Shown here piece after piece: positions 36,940 through 46,087 of a DNA stretch of 64,000 bases (positions are counted from its first letter, which is position 1; every line of letters begins with the position of its first letter). A program made the translations under genes and the position numbers. The DNA comes from Actinobacteria bacterium IMCC19121 (GTDB lineage Bacteria; Actinomycetota; Actinomycetes; Nanopelagicales; Nanopelagicaceae), in contig CP015605.1 in NCBI GenBank assembly GCA_002284895.1, positions 620,001-684,000 of the forward strand. Reading direction: 5' to 3'. The notes beneath the pieces are model-generated. The model was not told where the DNA came from and ran no database searches. It worked only from the letters and a program-made list of their open reading frames with translations.

Positions 36940-38430
36940 ATGTTCTGGACACTTAAAGCTGCCAAGCCTCAACTCTCAACAGCAACAAGCGCTGACTCAA
37001 TTGCGCTCGCTTTTGCTAAAGATTCAGAAGGAGTTGTTTCATTTTCTGCTCCTGGAAATCTAGTTCAGGATATTGAAAAGTTTTTTGAAATCAACCTATT
37101 GGATGAGCTCTCATTCTTTTCCCCCACTTATAAATCAGGGGAGTTATTCGAAATCCCTGTTAGCTCACAGGATGCTCAAACAGATCGCATCTTTTTAGTT
37201 GGAGTTGGTGACTCATCAACTGCTTCTATTCGAGTTGCTGCCACAACTATTGCTAGAAAAGTTCGTGGCAAGAACACCACTGTCTATTCAGCATGTGCCA
37301 TGAATAGTAAAGATGTTAAAGCACATGCAATCGCTCTGACTTTAGGCGCCTACCTATGGAATCTAAAAACGGGAGAGCCTGCAGGTAAACCAAATTTCCT
37401 AGTTGCGACAAATGAAAAAGAGGTCATTGATGTTGCTATCACTATTTCGAAAGCAATTACGCGTGCTCGTGATTTGGTGCATACGCCTTCTAATATTAAG
37501 AATCCTGCGTGGATGGCTACTAAAGCTCAAGAATTCGCTAAAGGAACCGGGCTCACAGTAAAAGTACTTGCAGGAAAAGAACTAAAAGAATTTGGTGGAT
37601 TGCGCGCAGTTGGTAACTCTTCTCCTAAACCTGGACCTCGCTTTATCCAAGTGGGATATGCACCAGCAAAGAAGAAAAATGCGATTAACGCACTTCCACA
37701 CGTTGTATTAGTGGGTAAGGGAATTACCTATGACACAGGTGGAATAAATCTTAAGCGCCCCTATGACTTGATGATCCCGATGAAAACTGACATGACTGGC
37801 GCTGCCGTAATTCTGGCGACGTTAACTGCGCTAGAGGAATTACAACCAAATATTCGCGTAACGGCGCTGATGATGTGTGCAGAAAATGCTTTTTCCGGTA
37901 CGGCTCAGCGCCCAAGTGATGTTATTACTCACTATGGTGGAACCACAGTTGAGGTAATTGATACAGATGCAGAAGGCCGTTTAGTTCTAGCTGATGGCTT
38001 GGCATATGCTGACAAGAACTTAGATCCAGATTATTTGGTAGATATTGCAACTTTAACTAGTTCTGCAACATTGGGACTAGGAAGACAACATGCTGCGATG
38101 TATACACGTGATGAACAACTTGCTCGCGATTTGGAATTAGCAGGAAATGAATCTGGTGATCGAGTCTGGCATATGCCGTTGATTGATGATTATAAGGATG
38201 CCCTCGAAAGTGATATTGCAGATTTCAATCACTTAGCAATTAAGGCAAAGTATGGAGCTAAGTCAGTAACAGCTGCACTATTCCTAGAGTATTTTGCAGG
38301 TAATCGCCGTTGGGTTCACTTAGATATTGCTGGTACCGCTCGCAGTGAGAATGATTCAGGCGAGAATCCAAAAGGTGGAACAGGTTATGGAGTTCGCTTG
38401 TTAACACAGTGGATAATGAATCTCAAATGA
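36940..38430 (+). CDS. pepA: Leucyl aminopeptidase
   Basis: Hexameric dizinc M17 aminopeptidase, 496 aa, releasing N-terminal residues from peptides in the cytosol. The catalytic domain shows GKGITYDTGGINLK (Lys and Asp ligands), KTDMTGAAV and DTDAEGRLVLADGLAYA. The usual NTDAEGRL box has Asp in place of its first Asn; the metal-ligand Asp and Glu are intact. The N-terminal domain is less conserved, as usual. It overlaps the methyltransferase gene in ATGA. Confidence 0.92.
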   Translation: MFWTLKAAKPQLSTATSADSIALAFAKDSEGVVSFSAPGNLVQDIEKFFEINLLDELSFFSPTYKSGELFEIPVSSQDAQTDRIFLVGVGDSSTASIRVAATTIARKVRGKNTTVYSACAMNSKDVKAHAIALTLGAYLWNLKTGEPAGKPNFLVATNEKEVIDVAITISKAITRARDLVHTPSNIKNPAWMATKAQEFAKGTGLTVKVLAGKELKEFGGLRAVGNSSPKPGPRFIQVGYAPAKKKNAINALPHVVLVGKGITYDTGGINLKRPYDLMIPMKTDMTGAAVILATLTALEELQPNIRVTALMMCAENAFSGTAQRPSDVITHYGGTTVEVIDTDAEGRLVLADGLAYADKNLDPDYLVDIATLTSSATLGLGRQHAAMYTRDEQLARDLELAGNESGDRVWHMPLIDDYKDALESDIADFNHLAIKAKYGAKSVTAALFLEYFAGNRRWVHLDIAGTARSENDSGENPKGGTGYGVRLLTQWIMNLK

Positions 38431-39053
38431 AAATAGATCCGCATTCATATGCCGAAAACTTTATTGCCGAAGACCCATTCAAGACTTATGCCCGCGCCCG
38501 CGGTGTTGAAATTGGTGCACACGATGTCACGCCAGGAGTAGGTGCATATCTTAAGCATTTGGCTTTCACGCTCTCGGCTCAGTCAGTTGTTGAAATAGGA
38601 ACGGGTTCAGGCGTTGGAAGTTTGTGGTTGCTCGATGGCATGTTGGCTAGCGGCACTCTGACTTCAATTGATGATGAAATGGAACACACACAGATCGCAA
38701 AGTTGGCTTTTGCTGATGCAGAGATTTCTCCCACTCGCTACAGATTAATTACCAACTCAGTTTTAGATGTTATTTCAAAGTTAACTGACAGAGCCTATGA
38801 CTTGGTTGTAGTCCGCCATGATCCCCAAGATTTAGCCTTTGTCATCAGTGAAGCGCATCGTATTTTGCGAAGTGGCGGGGCAATGGTTATTGATAGCTTT
38901 TTTGGAGGCTCTAAGGTCAACGACCCAGCGCAGAGAGACCCTAAAACTGTGGCACTTCGCGATGCTGGGAAAATCATTAAAAACGACACAGAACATTGGG
39001 TGAGTACCTTGATACCAACTGGCGATGGTTTGTTAGTTGCAACAAAGTTGTAG
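38427..39053 (+). CDS. O-methyltransferase (class I SAM-dependent)
   Basis: A 208-aa Rossmann methyltransferase of the caffeoyl-CoA/catechol O-methyltransferase-like family. Motif I VVEIGTGSGVGSLWLLDG binds SAM; TSIDDEMEHTQIAKLAF is motif II, and YDLVVVRHDP follows. In actinobacteria this gene often lies upstream of HtrA-like protease and tatB, as here. ATG 38427 gives a 4-nt overlap with pepA. The substrate is unknown. Confidence 0.88.
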   Translation: MKIDPHSYAENFIAEDPFKTYARARGVEIGAHDVTPGVGAYLKHLAFTLSAQSVVEIGTGSGVGSLWLLDGMLASGTLTSIDDEMEHTQIAKLAFADAEISPTRYRLITNSVLDVISKLTDRAYDLVVVRHDPQDLAFVISEAHRILRSGGAMVIDSFFGGSKVNDPAQRDPKTVALRDAGKIIKNDTEHWVSTLIPTGDGLLVATKL

Positions 39054-39065
39054 GAAGATACGAAC

Positions 39066-40190
39066 ATGATTTTTCCTAGAAAAAAAGTAACTCACAATGT
39101 TCGACCTTGGTGGGAAACAAGTGCCCCAAGTAAAAGTTCACGAGGCAAGGTTTTTATCATCGCACTACTGGCAAGTTGCCTGGGTGGATTTCTAGGAGTT
39201 ACTGCCACAGGCGGAACTATTTTTAACTCTGCCAACATTGTGAATTCTTCCAGCACAATTGAGCGCGCGCCTGATTCTGTTGCAGGAATTGCTGCCAGAG
39301 TTTTACCTTCAGTAGTTTCAATTAATACACGCTCTGCATCAGGTCGTGGTGGAACTGGCTCTGGATTCGTTTTTGATAGCAATGGGTACATCCTGACTAA
39401 CAACCATGTTATTGCCGGTGTTGCCAATGGAAACGGTGCAATACGAGTTACTTTAAATAATGGTGATGTCTATAGTGCAAATATTATTGGTCGCGATGCA
39501 TCTTATGACTTAGCAATTATTAAGATCAGTGCCACGAATCTGCCTGCACTTGAATTTGGAGACAGTGACAAAGTTGCTGTTGGAGATTCAGTGATTGCTA
39601 TTGGTTCACCACTTGGACTCTCAGGCACTGTGACTCTTGGAATTATCAGTGCTAAGGATCGGCCAGTTACGGCCGGGGATTCTGGTTCTGGAAGTTCATT
39701 TATTAATGCACTTCAAACCGATGCTGCGATCAACCCAGGAAATTCTGGGGGCCCACTAGTTGATGCAACAGGAGCAGTGATTGGTGTTAATTCAGCGATT
39801 GCATCCCTTGGTTCCTCATCACAGACAGGTTCAATTGGTTTGGGTTTTGCAATTCCAATTAATCAGGCGAGAAAAACTGCGGATCAATTGATTAAATCTG
39901 GCAAGGCAACATATCCCTTCTTAGGCGTTTCATTGGATATGAATTTCAGCGGAGTTGGAGCACTTGTTGCTAATTCCGGCACAGCAATTTTGCCTGGTGG
40001 GCCAGCGGCTAAAGCTGGAATTCGTTCAGGAGACATAATCGTTAAATTCGAAAATAAGGCCATCGATTCCCCTGAACAATTAATCGTTGCCATCCGCGCT
40101 AAGAACGTGGGCGATAAGGTCACCCTGACTTACATCCGAGATAGTAAAGAGGTGACAGTCACCGTTACCTTGGTAGCTGGCAATAACTAG
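39066..40190 (+). CDS. HtrA/DegP-like membrane-anchored serine protease with PDZ domain
   Basis: Envelope quality-control protease, 374 aa. A short cytosolic N-terminus is followed by one membrane helix (about residues 29-50), then a trypsin-like domain with catalytic H114 (TNNHVI), D148 (YDLAI) and S227 (GNSGGP), and a C-terminal PDZ domain (about 270-370, AKAGIRSGDIIVKFENKAI). GGAAGA lies about 8 nt upstream of the ATG. It stands between the methyltransferase and tatB. Confidence 0.94.
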   Translation: MIFPRKKVTHNVRPWWETSAPSKSSRGKVFIIALLASCLGGFLGVTATGGTIFNSANIVNSSSTIERAPDSVAGIAARVLPSVVSINTRSASGRGGTGSGFVFDSNGYILTNNHVIAGVANGNGAIRVTLNNGDVYSANIIGRDASYDLAIIKISATNLPALEFGDSDKVAVGDSVIAIGSPLGLSGTVTLGIISAKDRPVTAGDSGSGSSFINALQTDAAINPGNSGGPLVDATGAVIGVNSAIASLGSSSQTGSIGLGFAIPINQARKTADQLIKSGKATYPFLGVSLDMNFSGVGALVANSGTAILPGGPAAKAGIRSGDIIVKFENKAIDSPEQLIVAIRAKNVGDKVTLTYIRDSKEVTVTVTLVAGNN

Positions 40191-40206
40191 AGTCTGAATT
40201 AGCAGG

Positions 40207-40212
40207 TAGGCT
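40207..40212 (+). promoter_or_regulatory. -10 box (TAGGCT) of tatB
   Basis: TAGGCT ends 6 nt before the ATG at 40219, with no Shine-Dalgarno. Predicted leaderless start inside the longer gene run. Confidence 0.55.
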
Positions 40213-40218
40213 TTCGCT

Positions 40219-40524
40219 ATGTTCTTTGATATCGGTGCGGGTGAAATTCTCGGCTTGGCTATTCTAGGAATGATTTTGCTCGGTCCAGAGCGACTTCCAA
40301 AAGCTGCCTCAGAGGCTGCCAAGTGGGTTAAGAAAATCCGTGCTTTGTCACAGACAGCAACGGCTGAACTTCGTGAGAACTTAGGTCCTGGCTTTGAAAA
40401 TCTTCAACCAGCAGATCTACATCCAAAAACTTTCGTAAAAAAACAGTTGGGTGAATTGATGGATGAAACTCCAGCAGCAAAACCACAACGACCAACTGCA
40501 AAGATTGACCCAGACCTTATATGA
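40219..40524 (+). CDS. tatB: Twin-arginine translocase subunit TatB
   Basis: A 101-aa TatA/B-type protein: short N-terminal transmembrane helix (GAGEILGLAILGMILLGPERLP), the GPERLP hinge and an amphipathic helix (KAASEAAKWVKKIRALSQ), then a loose charged tail. Location after the HtrA gene and the longer amphipathic region favour TatB over TatA. It receives folded Tat substrates with TatC, which is not in this window. It overlaps the Mrp gene by 4 nt. Confidence 0.9.
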   Translation: MFFDIGAGEILGLAILGMILLGPERLPKAASEAAKWVKKIRALSQTATAELRENLGPGFENLQPADLHPKTFVKKQLGELMDETPAAKPQRPTAKIDPDLI

Positions 40525-41651
40525 ACCTTTTAGATGCTCTCACTAACGCGCTTTCGACAGTTCAAGATCCTGAACTTCATCGTTCAATAATTGAACTTGG
40601 CATGGTTGAAGATCTCACAGAGGTCAATGGTGATGTCAGCATTAAAGTTTTATTAACAATTTCTGGTTGCCCAATGCAAGATCGCCTACGTGGTGATATC
40701 ACTACAGCTCTAAAGAATGTCGAAGGCGTGAAGAGCGTTGAATTAGCTTTTGGAGTTATGTCACAAGAGCAACGTGATCATGTTAAAAAGGTAGTTCGCG
40801 GTGGCCGTGAAAAGACAATTACTTTTGCCCAACCAGAATCTCTCACACGAGTTATTGGTATCGCATCTGGTAAAGGTGGTGTTGGAAAATCATCTGTGAC
40901 TGCAAACCTTGGAGTTGCATTTGCCAAAAAAGGTTTACGCGTTGGAATTCTGGATGCAGATGTCTACGGTCACTCGATTCCTCGCTTAATGGGTTTGATG
41001 GGTCAGCGACCAACTGCCATTGATCAGCTCTTTATCCCGCTGGAGTCTTTTGGCGTGAAAGTAGTTTCTATGGAGATGTTTAAGCCAGAGCGCTCAGATC
41101 CAGTTGCTTATCGAGGTCCTCTATTACACCGTGTGCTTGAGCAACTTCTTTCAGATGCCCACTGGGGTGATCTAGATGTTTTGCTCATTGATTTACCGCC
41201 TGGCACTGGAGATTTAGCAATTTCACTAGGGCAGCTGATTCCAAACTCAGAGATTGTTGTAGTAACTACACCTCAAATTGCTGCAGCAGAGGTCGCAGAG
41301 CGGGCAGGAAGAATTGCACACCAGATTCATCAACGCGTAATTGGTGTTATTGAAAATATGTCTGAGTTTGGTTGCCCAAAATGCGGTGAGAAGATTGCAC
41401 TCTTTGGAACTGGTGGCGGAGAAGAAACTTCAAAGCGCTTATCTGCCCTTGTCGGCATTGATGTTCCACTTCTAGGCAAGATCGCATTTAATCCAGAACT
41501 TCGAACAGGTGGCGACGATGGAGTTCCATTAGTTCAAGCAGCCCCAGATTCTGAATCTGCACAGTCAATTCTTGCGATTGCTGAAATTCTCGTTAAGCGC
41601 AGTAAATCTTTAGTGGGTGTTCGCTTAGGTATTTCTCCGGAGAGCAATTGA
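40521..41651 (+). CDS. Mrp/ApbC family Fe-S cluster carrier ATPase
   Basis: P-loop ATPase of the Mrp/NBP35 family, 376 aa. An N-terminal MIP18/DUF59 domain (about residues 1-85, with SGCPMQDRL) precedes a ParA-like domain with deviant Walker A GKGGVGKSS and DLPPGTGDL. The C-terminal GCPKCG pair is the bridging cluster site. It assembles or delivers Fe-S clusters. It is coupled to neighbours by 4-nt overlaps on both sides. Confidence 0.93.
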   Translation: MNLLDALTNALSTVQDPELHRSIIELGMVEDLTEVNGDVSIKVLLTISGCPMQDRLRGDITTALKNVEGVKSVELAFGVMSQEQRDHVKKVVRGGREKTITFAQPESLTRVIGIASGKGGVGKSSVTANLGVAFAKKGLRVGILDADVYGHSIPRLMGLMGQRPTAIDQLFIPLESFGVKVVSMEMFKPERSDPVAYRGPLLHRVLEQLLSDAHWGDLDVLLIDLPPGTGDLAISLGQLIPNSEIVVVTTPQIAAAEVAERAGRIAHQIHQRVIGVIENMSEFGCPKCGEKIALFGTGGGEETSKRLSALVGIDVPLLGKIAFNPELRTGGDDGVPLVQAAPDSESAQSILAIAEILVKRSKSLVGVRLGISPESN

Positions 41652-42553
41652 TATCGCAAGGGGATTCACGCGATAGTCACACGACTATTCCAGCAAGGCC
41701 CGATTTAATTCGCCTCGGCATTGGAATTATGGGGATTGGAACATCAGGGCCTCTGATTGCAATGAGTGCGATGCCAATCCCAACTCTGATTTTTTGGAGA
41801 AATCTTGGCGGCTCGCTCCTCACACTTCCATTTGCTCTCAAACATCCAAGAGATCGCGAAGGAGTTAAGTGGTCCATTCTGGCTGGCTTTGTTTTAGCTA
41901 TTCACTTCGTTGGATTCTTTCTTGCAATGCGCTGGACAAGTGTTGCCGCAGGTACAGCATTAGTTGCACTTCAACCTATTTTTGCGGCTTTGTTTGTAAA
42001 GCTCAGTGGCGGCCATATTCCCTCTAAAGCATGGCTGGGCATGATTGTTAGTTTTTCAGGTGTACTTTTGATTTCAGGAATTGATTTACAGATCTCTCTG
42101 CGAGCATTTTTAGGTGATATCGCCGCACTTATTTCAGCAGCCCTTGCAGCTATTTACATGATGGCTGGTTCGCGTGCACAACGCACAGTAGAAACAACCG
42201 TATACACCTCAGTATGTTATTTCGTATGCGCCATTACAGCATTGCCAATGGCGCTACTCATGGGATTTCCAATATTTAATTTCGCTGGGCGCGAATGGTG
42301 GATCCTTTTAGGTCTAGTTTTTGGCGCACAGATTCTGGGCCATTCAATGTTTAATGCTGCCCTTAAACGAGTCTCACCTGCAATTGTTTCACTCATAATC
42401 TTTTTTGAGGTTCCTGTTAGTTCACTTTTAGCTATTTGGTGGCTTGGACAAAAACCACCACTTGGAATATTGCCTGGAATTGCATTGATTTTGATTGGAT
42501 GTGTTTTGGTTGTTACGCGATCAAGACCTGATGCTGTGGAATTAACGCCATGA
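41648..42553 (+). CDS. EamA/DMT-family transporter
   Basis: Ten-helix drug/metabolite transporter, 301 aa, with two tandem EamA repeats (first about residues 25-150, second about 160-290; IWWLGQKPPLGILPGIALILIG at the end). The start TTG 41648 overlaps the Mrp stop in TTGA. Substrate is not deducible; family members export amino acids or metabolites. It overlaps the PHP gene by 4 nt. Confidence 0.88.
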   Translation: MISQGDSRDSHTTIPARPDLIRLGIGIMGIGTSGPLIAMSAMPIPTLIFWRNLGGSLLTLPFALKHPRDREGVKWSILAGFVLAIHFVGFFLAMRWTSVAAGTALVALQPIFAALFVKLSGGHIPSKAWLGMIVSFSGVLLISGIDLQISLRAFLGDIAALISAALAAIYMMAGSRAQRTVETTVYTSVCYFVCAITALPMALLMGFPIFNFAGREWWILLGLVFGAQILGHSMFNAALKRVSPAIVSLIIFFEVPVSSLLAIWWLGQKPPLGILPGIALILIGCVLVVTRSRPDAVELTP

Positions 42554-43395
42554 TTGATCTCCATACACACACCAACAAAAGTGACGGAACAGATAGTCCT
42601 CGGGAACTAGTGAATAAAGCAATAGTTCAAGGTCTAACGGTTCTGGGAATTACTGATCATGACAGCACTTCAAGTTGGCACGAAGCAACTGAAAGCTTGC
42701 GCGGTAATTTACAACTAGCACTCGGAAGTGAAATCTCTTGCTTAACCGAAGATGGTATTAGCGTTCATATGTTGGGCCTCCTATTTGATGGTGCGCACGA
42801 GCAAATGCAAGTAATGCTTGAGGAAACGCGAGATGGACGTTTACCTCGGATGCGCAAGATGGTTGAAAAGATGCAGGCAGCTGGAATTGATATTTCAATG
42901 GCAGATGTTGAAGCAGCACGCCCCGACGGGGCAACTCTTGGTCGCCCGCATTTAGCCGATGCATTAGTTAACAAGGGAGTTATAAGCACTCGTGATGAAG
43001 CATTTCAAGGCATGCTCAACAATGACTCTGAGTTCTACGTTTCACACGCGGCTCCCACCCCCGCTCAAGCAATTGCAATGATTCGAAATGCTGGAGGAGT
43101 GGCAGTAATTGCACACCCTTTTGCATCACATCGCGGTCACATTCTTAAAGCAAGTGATTTTCAAGAGTTAGTTACCGCTGGATTAAACGGAATAGAAGTT
43201 GATCACAGGGATCAAAATCCAGAGGAAAGAGCGATGTTGCGCTCAATAGCTACAGAATTGGATTTAGTTATAACTGGCTCCAGCGACTATCACGGAAGCG
43301 GTAAACTTAATCTACTTGCAGAATTTCAAACCAGTCCAGCTCAATGGGAAAAACTGGAATCTCTTGCCGATAAACGAAGGGTGGTACGGGCATGA
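42550..43395 (+). CDS. PHP-domain phosphoesterase
   Basis: A 281-aa metal-dependent phosphoesterase with HTHTNKSDGT (first metal motif), ITDHDST, AHPFASHR and SSDYHG, in the order of YciV/RNase AM and 3',5'-nucleoside bisphosphate phosphatases. Such enzymes recycle pAp or degrade RNA 5' ends. It is coupled to the EamA and MarC genes by 4-nt overlaps. Confidence 0.88.
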   Translation: MIDLHTHTNKSDGTDSPRELVNKAIVQGLTVLGITDHDSTSSWHEATESLRGNLQLALGSEISCLTEDGISVHMLGLLFDGAHEQMQVMLEETRDGRLPRMRKMVEKMQAAGIDISMADVEAARPDGATLGRPHLADALVNKGVISTRDEAFQGMLNNDSEFYVSHAAPTPAQAIAMIRNAGGVAVIAHPFASHRGHILKASDFQELVTAGLNGIEVDHRDQNPEERAMLRSIATELDLVITGSSDYHGSGKLNLLAEFQTSPAQWEKLESLADKRRVVRA

Positions 43396-44003
43396 AAGTT
43401 AGCGCTTTAACCTTTGCCGTCCAATCTTTTGTCACTCTATTTGTGATCATGGACCCACCTGGTGCAACACCAATTTTCTTGGCTTTAGTTGCAGATAAGT
43501 CACCAAAAGAGCGCAGGATTCTTGCCATTAAGGCTGCCGCGGTTTCACTGCTAGTCATTTCAATATTTGCACTGTTTGGTCGCTTTATCTTGGGTTATCT
43601 CAATGTCTCGATTGCTGCGATGCAAGCTGCTGGTGCTCTACTACTTTTGCTTATCTCCTTAGATCTTTTAACCGGAGGTAAGGGAAGCGGTCGTGGTGAT
43701 TCTAAAGATGAGAATATTGCTCTTGTCCCGCTAGGAACACCTCTACTTGCTGGACCTGGTGCAATTGTTGCAACAATGATTTTCGTTCAGCAGATAGATA
43801 GTCCAAGCATGGCTATGGGCTTAGTCGGTGCAGTAATTGCAGTTCACGTTGCAATCGCTGCAGCATTGATGGCCTCCACAACAATTATGAAAGTAATTAA
43901 GGAAGCCGGCGTGACTTTAGTGGCACGTATTGCTGGTTTATTGCTTGCAGCAATTGCAGTCCAGATGCTTGTGGATGCAATTCGAGTTTTTGTTACTAAT
44001 TAA
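43392..44003 (+). CDS. MarC-family integral membrane protein
   Basis: A 203-aa protein with about six hydrophobic helices and the family motifs FVTLFVIMDPPGATPIFLAL and LVPLGTPLLAGPGAIVATMI. The family function is unresolved despite its name. It ends the run starting at pepA, and its last 4 nt overlap the convergent DEAD-box helicase gene. Confidence 0.9.
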   Translation: MKVSALTFAVQSFVTLFVIMDPPGATPIFLALVADKSPKERRILAIKAAAVSLLVISIFALFGRFILGYLNVSIAAMQAAGALLLLLISLDLLTGGKGSGRGDSKDENIALVPLGTPLLAGPGAIVATMIFVQQIDSPSMAMGLVGAVIAVHVAIAAALMASTTIMKVIKEAGVTLVARIAGLLLAAIAVQMLVDAIRVFVTN

Positions 44004-45334
44004 CTCTCTTTAAACTTCTTTGTCCGGGTGCGAGTGCGCTCAACCTTTGGCTTTGATTCAACCTTCTTCTCACCACGTTTTTCTGTTACAGCCTTATGTT
44101 GTATGACAGGCTTGCTCTTAGTGATTCGTCCCGTAGAACCTGCTGGAATATCCAGAACTTCATATAGATGTGGGGATGAGGAATACGTCTCTTCTGGTTC
44201 AGCTAAACCAAGATCTAGAACCTGATTAATCATTTTCCATCTAGCTAATTCATCCCAGTCAACGAATGTGACTGCGATTCCATGTGCTCCGGCGCGTGCT
44301 GTGCGACCAATACGGTGCACGTAAGTCTTTTCATCTTCAGGACACTGATAATTAATTACGTGTGTAATTCCATCAATATCAATTCCACGAGCAGCAACAT
44401 CTGTTGCAACCAGAACATCTGATTTACCTGCCTTGAAATCTCCCAATGCTTTTTCACGTGCGCTTTGACCAAGATCTCCGTGGATTGGTGCGGCTTTAAA
44501 GCCTCGCTCCATCAAATCTTCAGCAGTCTTTTGGCAGGTGCGCTTGGTGCGGCAGAAAACCATTGTTGGTCCGCGCCCTTCGGCTTGCAAGATACGAGCT
44601 AGCATTTCAATTTTATCCATGGCATGAGCGCGCAGAACATGCTGCTTGATGCGTGTAACAACTGCGCCTTCATCTTCTGAATCTTGAGTACGAATATGTA
44701 TAGGTTGATTCATGAAACGTCGAGCAAGAGCGATGATGTCTCCAGGCATAGTTGCTGAGAACAACATGGTTTGCATGCGATTGGGTGTGTTTGCCAAAAT
44801 CTTTTCAACATCAGGCAAGAAACCAAGATCCAACATCTCATCGGCTTCATCTAGAACTAAGCGTGATACTTGCTTTAAGCGAAGTTGTCCTTGGCGTGAA
44901 AGATCTAGCAAGCGACCTGGCGTTCCAACAACTATTTCAATTCCAGCTTGTAGGGCTTCAATTTGCGGTTCAAATGCTCGTCCACCATAAACTGCCAACG
45001 TTCTAATCCCACGGTTACTTGCCAACTCTTCAATATCTTTTGTCACCTGAGTACAAAGTTCGCGCGTTGGGACAACAATTAGAACCTGTGGCATTCCTTT
45101 ATGCTCAAAATCTGCCCACTCTTTGTCATTAGGTGCAATTACACGTTCGATAACTGGCACACCAAAAGCTAGAGTCTTACCTGTTCCTGTTTTAGCCTGG
45201 CCAATAACATCACCATCGCTAAGGGCGATAGGTAATACCATCTCTTGAATAGCAAATGGGGCGATGAAGCCATGAGCATGAAGAGCCTCAATGGTTTCTG
45301 GGCGTAGTGGGAGTTCTGCGAAAGTTTTCGACAC
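44000..45334 (-). CDS. DEAD-box RNA helicase
   Basis: ATP-dependent RNA helicase, 444 aa, likely in ribosome assembly or RNA decay. All core motifs are present: Q motif (IQEMVLPIAL), Walker A GQAKTGTGKT, PTREL, DEAD, SAT, HGDLGQSAREKAL, DVAARGIDI and HRIGRTARAG. The C-terminal tail is short and basic (KSKPVIQHKAVTEKRGEKK), suited to RNA binding. It starts at GTG; no ribosome binding site or -10 box is clear. Confidence 0.93.
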   Translation of the reverse strand: MSKTFAELPLRPETIEALHAHGFIAPFAIQEMVLPIALSDGDVIGQAKTGTGKTLAFGVPVIERVIAPNDKEWADFEHKGMPQVLIVVPTRELCTQVTKDIEELASNRGIRTLAVYGGRAFEPQIEALQAGIEIVVGTPGRLLDLSRQGQLRLKQVSRLVLDEADEMLDLGFLPDVEKILANTPNRMQTMLFSATMPGDIIALARRFMNQPIHIRTQDSEDEGAVVTRIKQHVLRAHAMDKIEMLARILQAEGRGPTMVFCRTKRTCQKTAEDLMERGFKAAPIHGDLGQSAREKALGDFKAGKSDVLVATDVAARGIDIDGITHVINYQCPEDEKTYVHRIGRTARAGAHGIAVTFVDWDELARWKMINQVLDLGLAEPEETYSSSPHLYEVLDIPAGSTGRITKSKPVIQHKAVTEKRGEKKVESKPKVERTRTRTKKFKES

Positions 45335-45393
45335 GTTAAGCGGCGCCAGAAATTTGTTTATTAGTGGAGCTCATAGACCTAATCCTATCGGAG

Positions 45394-46005
45394 TTAATTG
45401 CGAGGGAATCCCGAAATTCCTCGCCACATGAGGTTGTTGACCAATTCAACTGCCTGTTCACGCGTTAATGCACTGTCTCGATCTAACCAATGTCGTGCTG
45501 TTACTTGGGCATAGCCAATCATGCCAACACCTAAGAGCATTGACGCTTCTTTTGGAAGGCCTGTATCAATTGAAATAACTGCGCTTGCAGCTGCTGCGCA
45601 GTCATAAGTCATTCGATTTAAGCGCTCACGCACAGCTGGCTCAACACTCATGTCACTTTCAAAAAGAAGTCTGAAAGCTTCACCCTCTTTTTCAATAAAA
45701 GCAAAATATGCATCAACTGTGGCATGCACGCGATTAGCGTTGTCTGGAGTCGAAGCGATAGCTCTTTGAATTTCAAAAACTAATGAGTCAATATGTAAAT
45801 CTAGAACTGCAAGATAGAGCTCTAACTTTGATGGAAAGTGCTGATACAAAACTGGCTTACTAACATTTGCACGATCTGCGATTTCATCCATTGCCGCAGA
45901 GTGGTAACCAGCAGCAGTGAAAACCTCAAGGGCTGCTGAGAGCAAAAGTGCGCGACGCTCGTCACGAGGCAAACGTGGCTTATTTGATGAATCAATAGTG
46001 CTCAT
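45394..46005 (-). CDS. TetR-family transcriptional regulator
   Basis: A 203-aa one-component repressor. The N-terminal helix-turn-helix is typical (RRALLLSAALEVFTAAGYHSAAMDEIADRANVSKPVLYQHFPSK); the C-terminal ligand domain is divergent. It lies upstream of the helicase gene (59 bp) and divergent from the MoeB-rhodanese gene (82 bp), either of which may be its target. The ATG is 7 nt after TACGAT. Confidence 0.92.
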   Translation of the reverse strand: MSTIDSSNKPRLPRDERRALLLSAALEVFTAAGYHSAAMDEIADRANVSKPVLYQHFPSKLELYLAVLDLHIDSLVFEIQRAIASTPDNANRVHATVDAYFAFIEKEGEAFRLLFESDMSVEPAVRERLNRMTYDCAAAASAVISIDTGLPKEASMLLGVGMIGYAQVTARHWLDRDSALTREQAVELVNNLMWRGISGFPRN

Positions 46006-46012
46006 TGGTGTA

Positions 46013-46018
46013 ATCGTA
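46013..46018 (-). promoter_or_regulatory. -10 box (TACGAT) of the TetR gene
   Basis: TACGAT on the minus strand ends 7 nt before the ATG at 46005, with no Shine-Dalgarno. Predicted leaderless. Confidence 0.5.
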
Positions 46019-46087
46019 GAGGCTCTATAGGTGATTGCGCTAATAGCTGTAGCAACGCATGCGTGAATACGGCAGAATTAACCTCCT

